A stretch of 64,000 bases of DNA from an uncultured Eggerthellaceae bacterium (GTDB lineage: Bacteria; Actinomycetota; Coriobacteriia; Coriobacteriales; Eggerthellaceae): NCBI GenBank assembly GCA_934668515.1, contig CAKUNS010000008.1, forward strand, positions 1-64,000, given 5' to 3'. Positions 60,085 to 64,000 of this stretch are shown here, one piece after another. A program made the position numbers and the translations under genes. Position 1 is the stretch's first letter. Each line of letters begins with the position of its first letter. The notes under the pieces are model-generated. The model did not search any database. It worked only from the letters and a program-made list of their open reading frames with translations, and was not told the origin of the DNA.

Positions 60085-60600
60085 ATGGGCATTGCAGCGT
60101 CACCTGCAGCACAGGCTGCAATGAACGAGCGCCACGCTCAGCAAGAATCGCGCATCTGCGGCCCCCTTGCAGGCGAAGCGGGCGAACCGCGTGTTGTTTT
60201 CTATAAGCTGACCACGCGCTTCGTCGACACCGAGAAGGACACCTCGAAAGAGGCGGGCGACATTCTGTATTACGCCGTCGCCGTGGGCCACAACACCGGC
60301 ATGTGCGATTGCCTCGAAGAAGAGCTTGCCTGCACCGAGGCGGAGTACCGCCGAATCACGGAGCTTTTCCCCGAGGGCAAAGCGCGCTACAAAGTGGAGG
60401 GAATCCTTCGCTGTGACGAGATCGTTGTGGACAACACGCACGTCGCTGTGCTTGACGAGCCGGTCCATCAGCTTGCGCAGCAGTACGCGAATGATGCCGA
60501 CCACGCGACCGAGGCTGCGTGGCTTGTGCACTTCGCCGAGATGATCGATGCGATCAAGCGCAATCCGAACGTTTACTTCATGGGAAGGCTGAGGCGCTAA
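60085..60600 (+). CDS. hycH: Formate hydrogenlyase maturation protein HycH-like
   Basis: A 171-residue soluble protein matching HycH/HyfJ (VVFYKLTTRFVDTEKD, EAGDILYYAVAVGHNTGMCDC, RYKVEGILRCDEIVVD). HycH is needed for maturation of the large hydrogenase subunit in FHL systems, with a still unclear step. ATG 60085 follows TAGGAG, and the longer frame starting near 60064 would enter the hairpin. The stop overlaps the protease start (TAATG). It confirms membership of group 4a-type hydrogenases, since HycH is confined to that kind. Confidence 0.87.
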   Translation: MGIAASPAAQAAMNERHAQQESRICGPLAGEAGEPRVVFYKLTTRFVDTEKDTSKEAGDILYYAVAVGHNTGMCDCLEEELACTEAEYRRITELFPEGKARYKVEGILRCDEIVVDNTHVAVLDEPVHQLAQQYANDADHATEAAWLVHFAEMIDAIKRNPNVYFMGRLRR

Positions 60601-61055
60601 TGGGTAAGAAGTACGTGTTCACGGTTGGCGCCGTGCTTCGTGGCGACGACGCGTGCGGTCCCATGCTCTCGAAGATGATGGAGCAAAACCCCATCGAGGG
60701 CTGGGACCACATCGACGGCGAAATGACGCCCGAGAATTACATCGGCGTCATCAAGCGCGAAAATCCCGACAAGGTTGTTCTGGTTGACGCTGCTCAGATG
60801 GGTCTTGAGCCTGGTGAGATGCGCCTGTTGAACCGCGACGACGTGGTGGCGAATTACATGGTCACCACGCACTCCATGCCGCTGACGTACTTGATCGACG
60901 AGATCAAGGCCTACTGCGGCGAGCTGCTGTTCATCGGTATCCAACCGGCTCAGCTTGAGTTCTTCGCGCCCATGACGCCCGAGGTTCTTGCCTCGGTTGA
61001 GCGCGTGTACGAGGCGGTCAAGGCCGAGGACTTCTCGGGGATTCAGCCGGCTTAG
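60600..61055 (+). CDS. hycI: Hydrogenase maturation endopeptidase HycI
   Basis: A 151-residue protease of the HyaD/HycI family that removes the C-terminal peptide of the large subunit once Ni is inserted. Nickel-sensing residues are recognisable: Asp in RGDDACGP near residue 16, Asp in LVDAAQMG and His in VTTHSMPLTYL. ATG 60600 shares its A with the preceding stop codon, so translation is coupled to hycH. The specific target should be HyfG in this operon. A terminator follows after about 95 bases. No hypABCDEF genes are present in this window. Confidence 0.92.
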   Translation: MGKKYVFTVGAVLRGDDACGPMLSKMMEQNPIEGWDHIDGEMTPENYIGVIKRENPDKVVLVDAAQMGLEPGEMRLLNRDDVVANYMVTTHSMPLTYLIDEIKAYCGELLFIGIQPAQLEFFAPMTPEVLASVERVYEAVKAEDFSGIQPA

Positions 61056-61148
61056 TTTCCGCTTGGCAATAAGCGCGAGTCGCAAGGCTGGAGCGACGGG
61101 CGCAAGGGCTGTCGAATGGTCGCGGCCTCTCTGCCAAGGTTGTGTGAG

Positions 61149-61185
61149 GGCGGTTCCGTTTTGGCGGAACCGCCTTTGTCATTTT
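61149..61185 (+). terminator. Terminator of the hydrogenase operon
   Basis: A perfect 10-bp stem GGCGGTTCCG (61149-61158) with complement 61165-61174, loop TTTTGG, followed by TTTGTCATTTT. Confidence 0.88.
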
Positions 61186-61225
61186 ATAATCGCAGTCGAA
61201 TAAGACGATTCACAAGGGGTAACGC

Positions 61226-63034
61226 ATGGCGTTTTTGCTTGGTTGCGAGAAGATCGGGGTCAATTTCCCCACGAAGACGGTGTTCGGCGACGTGTCGCTT
61301 GGCGTTGACGAGGGTGCCCGCATCGGCATTGTCGGCCGCAACGGAGACGGCAAGTCCACGCTGCTGTCGCTTCTTTCCGGAAGGTTCGAGCCCGATTCGG
61401 GTCGCGTCGTCCGCACGCGCGACGTCACGGTGGGCGTGCTGGGCCAGACCGACGACCTTTCCGACGACGCCACCGTTCATGAATCGGTTGTCGGCGACCT
61501 GCCCGAATACGAGTGGGCGGGCGATGCCGAAATCCGCGCGATCATTGACGGCCTGATCTCCGACATTCCTTGGGAGGGCCTTGTCGGTCAGCTTTCTGGT
61601 GGCCAGCGTCGCCGCGTCGACCTTGCGCGCCTTCTGGTGGGGAAGTGGGACGTCCTTATGCTGGACGAGCCCACCAACCATTTGGACGTTCGCGCAATCA
61701 ACTGGCTGGCTCAGCATCTGAAGAACCGCTGGCGCCCTGGTCAGGGCGCTTTACTGGTGGTCACGCATGACCGCTGGTTCCTTGACGAGGTCTGCCTTGA
61801 TATGTGGGAAGTGCACGATGGCATCATCGAGCCGTTCGAGGGTGGCTTCTCGGCCTACATCATGCAGCGCGTCGAGCGCGACCGCGTGGCGCGTGTCACC
61901 GAAGAGCGCCGCCAGAACAAGATTCGCCGCGAGCTCGCATGGCTCTCGCGCGGCGCACAGGCTCGCTCCACTAAGCCGAAGTTCCGCATCAAGGCAGCTC
62001 AGGACCTTATTGCCGACGTGCCGCCGCTGCGTAACTCGCTTGAGCTGCAGCGTATGGCCGTTGCCCGCCTGGGCAAGGAGTGCGTCGACCTCGAGAACGT
62101 GGCGGTAAGCTACGACGATTCCGACAAGCTGGTTTTTCACGACGTCACCTGGAACATCGGCCCTGGCGACCGTGTGGGCATTCTGGGTGAGAACGGTGCA
62201 GGCAAAACTACCCTGCTGCGTACGATCGAGGGCCTGATCACGCCTGTGCGCGGCCGCGTGAAAATCGGCAAGACCGTGAAGTTCGCCGTGTTGTCGCAAC
62301 ATTTGGACAACCTGACTAAGCTGGGCAATGACCGCGTTCGCCAGGTGGTTGGCCGCTATACCACGCGCGTCATGCTTGACGGCAAGGAGCAAACGCCCGG
62401 CGACCTGCTTGAGCGCTTGGGCTTCACCAAGGCCGATCTGAACGAGCCGGTTTGCGATCTGTCCGGTGGTCAGAAGCGCCGCCTAGCCCTGATGATGATC
62501 TTGCTTGACCAGCCAAACGTGCTGATCTTGGACGAGCCGGGCAACGACCTTGACGTCGATATGCTTGCGGCAGTTGAGGACCTGCTGGATGGTTGGCCCG
62601 GAACGCTTATTCTGGTCACGCACGACCGCTATCTGATGGAACGCGTGACCGACAACCAGTATGCTCTGATCGGCGGCGTGGTACGTCATCTGCCCGGCGG
62701 CGTTGACGAGTACCTTCGGCTTGAGGCCGAACACCATGGCGCGGTGAGGCAGGCCAAGGAAATGGCCAAGGCCGCTTCCGACGCCGCGAAGCCCGCGGGC
62801 GGTGGCTTGTCGAACAACGAGATGCGCGCGCTGAAGAAGCAGGTTGCTTCGACCGAGCGCAAGATGCGCACCCTGGAAGGGAAGATCGAAGACGCCAAGC
62901 AGGCTATGTTCGATATCGATCCCACCGACTTCGTGAAGCTCGGCGAAGCTCAGCAGAAGATAGACGACCTGAAGGCGCAGCTGGAAGAGCTGGAAATGGA
63001 ATGGCTTGAAGCCAGCGAACAACTGGAAGGATAG
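61226..63034 (+). CDS. ABC-F family ATPase, Uup-like
   Basis: A 602-residue soluble protein with two ABC domains and no membrane helix. Domain 1 has Walker A GRNGDGKST, signature LSGGQRRR and Walker B MLDEPTNHLD; domain 2 has Walker A GENGAGKTT, signature LSGGQKRR and LILDEPGNDLD, where the usual TNHLD is changed to GNDLD as in Uup-type proteins. A C-terminal coiled coil (about residues 525-600, alternating Lys and Glu) is also Uup-like; it binds branched DNA or ribosomal sites in studied members. Role here: ribosome or DNA maintenance, not transport. It converges with the Rrf2 gene, two bases apart. Confidence 0.88.
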   Translation: MAFLLGCEKIGVNFPTKTVFGDVSLGVDEGARIGIVGRNGDGKSTLLSLLSGRFEPDSGRVVRTRDVTVGVLGQTDDLSDDATVHESVVGDLPEYEWAGDAEIRAIIDGLISDIPWEGLVGQLSGGQRRRVDLARLLVGKWDVLMLDEPTNHLDVRAINWLAQHLKNRWRPGQGALLVVTHDRWFLDEVCLDMWEVHDGIIEPFEGGFSAYIMQRVERDRVARVTEERRQNKIRRELAWLSRGAQARSTKPKFRIKAAQDLIADVPPLRNSLELQRMAVARLGKECVDLENVAVSYDDSDKLVFHDVTWNIGPGDRVGILGENGAGKTTLLRTIEGLITPVRGRVKIGKTVKFAVLSQHLDNLTKLGNDRVRQVVGRYTTRVMLDGKEQTPGDLLERLGFTKADLNEPVCDLSGGQKRRLALMMILLDQPNVLILDEPGNDLDVDMLAAVEDLLDGWPGTLILVTHDRYLMERVTDNQYALIGGVVRHLPGGVDEYLRLEAEHHGAVRQAKEMAKAASDAAKPAGGGLSNNEMRALKKQVASTERKMRTLEGKIEDAKQAMFDIDPTDFVKLGEAQQKIDDLKAQLEELEMEWLEASEQLEG

Positions 63035-63036
63035 CG

Positions 63037-63513
63037 CTATCGCTTCGTGCCGCAGGTTGCGTTGGCGGCTTCCTGCGAGATGTCCTCTTTCATGGGGATG
63101 AGGTTGGAAAACGACGTTTGGGCCAGGTCAGCCAGCGTGACGCCGTCAACGTAATTCTCGATGACCTCGTCAAGGCCCGCCCAAAACGCCACGGTCGAGC
63201 ACATGCTTTCGCGCGGGCACATATCGTCAAGGCCGGCGCATGCGACGGGGGCGGTAGTGCCTTCGGCGGCACGGATGACGTCGCCCGCCTTGATGCTTGC
63301 GGCCTCGCGAGCCAGGCGATAGCCGCCGCCGTGGCCGCGCACGCTTGCCAGCAAGTCGGCCTTCACCAGCGTGTGCGCAAGCTGTTCAAGGTATTTCAGC
63401 GAGATGTTCTCGGAATCGGCCACCTGGCGCAGCGTGACTTTTGTGCCTTCGCCCGAGGCGGCAACGAAGATCATAAGGCGCAGTGCGTAGCGACCCTTGC
63501 TAGTGATGAGCAT
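63037..63513 (-). CDS. Rrf2-family regulator, IscR-like
   Basis: A 158-residue winged-helix regulator that begins MLITSKGRYALRLMIF, as is standard for Rrf2 proteins, with DNA-binding helix LKYLEQLAHTL and wing VRGHGGGYRLAR. Three cysteines (CAGLDDMCPRESMC, spacing C-x6-C-x5-C) fit an Fe-S cluster site similar to IscR (C-x5-C-x5-C). ATG 63513 follows AAAAGGGGCG. The gene is divergent from sufC across 200 bases with two inverted repeats, so it probably represses suf when clusters are sufficient. Confidence 0.9.
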   Translation of the reverse strand: MLITSKGRYALRLMIFVAASGEGTKVTLRQVADSENISLKYLEQLAHTLVKADLLASVRGHGGGYRLAREAASIKAGDVIRAAEGTTAPVACAGLDDMCPRESMCSTVAFWAGLDEVIENYVDGVTLADLAQTSFSNLIPMKEDISQEAANATCGTKR

Positions 63514-63614
63514 TCGTTTCGCCCCTTTTTCAGCCGGTTCGTGGACTTTTGGAAGCGGTCCCCACCTGCGGTTTGCCCGCATTGTGACGCGGGTTGTTCG
63601 CCTACCGCTTAATT

Positions 63615-63674
63615 CTAGTATTTTACTAGGGAAAGGTTGACTATTCCCCCATGAAGCCTATCTTAAACCCTAGT
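63615..63674 (+). promoter_or_regulatory. suf promoter with Rrf2-type inverted repeats
   Basis: TTGACT (63637-63642), 16 bases, TATCTT (63659-63664) form the promoter. CTAGTA-TTT-TACTAG (63615-63629) lies just upstream, and ACTAGGG (63625-63631) is repeated inverted as CCCTAGT (63668-63674), flanking the promoter. Binding of the divergent Rrf2 protein to both would loop or cover the promoter. Confidence 0.65.
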
Positions 63675-63713
63675 CAATTTATAGAGTTTCACGATTAGAA
63701 CAGGAAAAGCCAA

Positions 63714-64000
63714 ATGACGAGAGATGCTTTGCTGGCTATTCAAAACCTCTCCGCTTCCGTGGATGAGAAACCCATCCTCGACGGCGTCAACCTTGAAGTC
63801 GCGCAGGGCGAGGTTCATGTTCTCATGGGCCCCAACGGCGCTGGCAAGTCCACCATGGGCCACGTTGCCATGGGCGACCCCACTTACACCATCACCGACG
63901 GCAAGATCATTTTCGACGGCGTCGACATCACCGACCTTACCCCCGACAAGCGCTCGCGCGCGGGCCTGTTCCTGAGCTTCCAGGCGCCGGTCGAGATCCC
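63714..64000 (+). CDS. sufC: SufC Fe-S cluster assembly ATPase (3'-partial)
   Basis: The visible 95 codons start at ATG 63714 after CAGGAAAAG and run off the right edge. They show Walker A GPNGAGKSTMGHVAMGDP, the SufC-typical version in which LS/GxP follows, then FDGVDITDLTPDKRSRAGLF and the Q-loop LSFQAPVEI, diagnostic of SufC. SufC is the cytoplasmic ATPase that works with SufB and SufD to build Fe-S clusters, a need raised by the many cluster proteins in the hydrogenase operon. The first gene of the operon here is sufC, as in other actinobacterial and archaeal-type SUF systems; sufB is expected next. Confidence 0.93.
   Translation, partial: MTRDALLAIQNLSASVDEKPILDGVNLEVAQGEVHVLMGPNGAGKSTMGHVAMGDPTYTITDGKIIFDGVDITDLTPDKRSRAGLFLSFQAPVEI

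Overview
The window reads as a chromosomal segment of a high-GC, anaerobic, gut-type actinobacterium, most likely class Coriobacteriia, family Eggerthellaceae (inference). Supporting this are a LuxR regulator with a multi-span membrane N-terminus (a type abundant in that family), a group 4a-like energy-converting [NiFe] hydrogenase, ATP-type PEP carboxykinase, FeoAB iron uptake, an Rrf2/SufC Fe-S locus and no respiratory oxidase in view. No rRNA, tRNA, CRISPR array, insertion sequence or prophage was recognised.

Layout. 1-1033: frameshifted AAA ATPase, cut by the window edge. 1.2-4.4 kb: copper module (CsoR, CopA with a fused CopZ-like domain) under a promoter with two CsoR-type palindromes. 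4.5-6.3 kb: CoA-disulfide-reductase-like flavoprotein with rhodanese domain. 6.3-8.1 kb: short repeats, an unassigned four-stem leader RNA and an SNF-family symporter. 8.15-11.75 kb: FMN riboswitch and terminator ahead of a riboflavin ECF transporter (RibU, double EcfA, EcfT). 11.8-16.8 kb: BceRS two-component system and BceAB-type peptide-detoxification ABC transporter. 16.9-20.4 kb: nitroreductase, exported EEP-family phosphatase/nuclease, MerR regulator, DUF454 protein and a 49-residue membrane peptide. 20.4-25.5 kb: pckA, a MetE-C-terminal-like enzyme, and xpt plus an NCS2 purine permease. 25.6-33.2 kb: second SNF symporter, feoAB, the COG4277 radical-SAM/DUF4130 DNA-repair pair under LexA-like boxes, and a FeoB-associated Cys-rich protein. 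33.6-39.5 kb: unknown small gene, a deletion scar joining yeiH and luxR remnants, Bcr/CflA-type exporter, glycosyltransferase and flippase-like protein. 39.7-42.1 kb: thioredoxin-reductase/AhpF-like flavoprotein divergent from a PerR/Fur regulator. 42.4-48.1 kb: arylsulfotransferase, Ser/Thr kinase with HTH partner, Ltp-repeat surface protein and a second MetE-like enzyme. 48.5-61.1 kb: a 12-gene hydrogenase operon. 61.2-64.0 kb: Uup-type ABC-F ATPase, Rrf2 regulator and the start of a suf operon.

Most interesting unit: the hydrogenase operon. It has a complete membrane-bound Hyf-type complex (HyfB, C, E, F, G, H, I), two polyferredoxins and the HycH/HycI maturation proteins. Where a formate dehydrogenase would be expected there is a flavoprotein that fuses a NuoF C-terminal 4Fe-4S domain to a GltD/NfnB-like pyridine-nucleotide module. 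The large subunit keeps both Ni-binding CxxC motifs and a cleavable tail. The arrangement suggests a hydrogenase coupled to NAD(P)H rather than formate (inference). Other notable signals are the CopA-CopZ fusion with an internal ribosome site, a shared operator for MerR and DUF454, the LexA-like inverted boxes, the yeiH/luxR deletion junction and the unassigned leader RNA at 6.62-6.73 kb.
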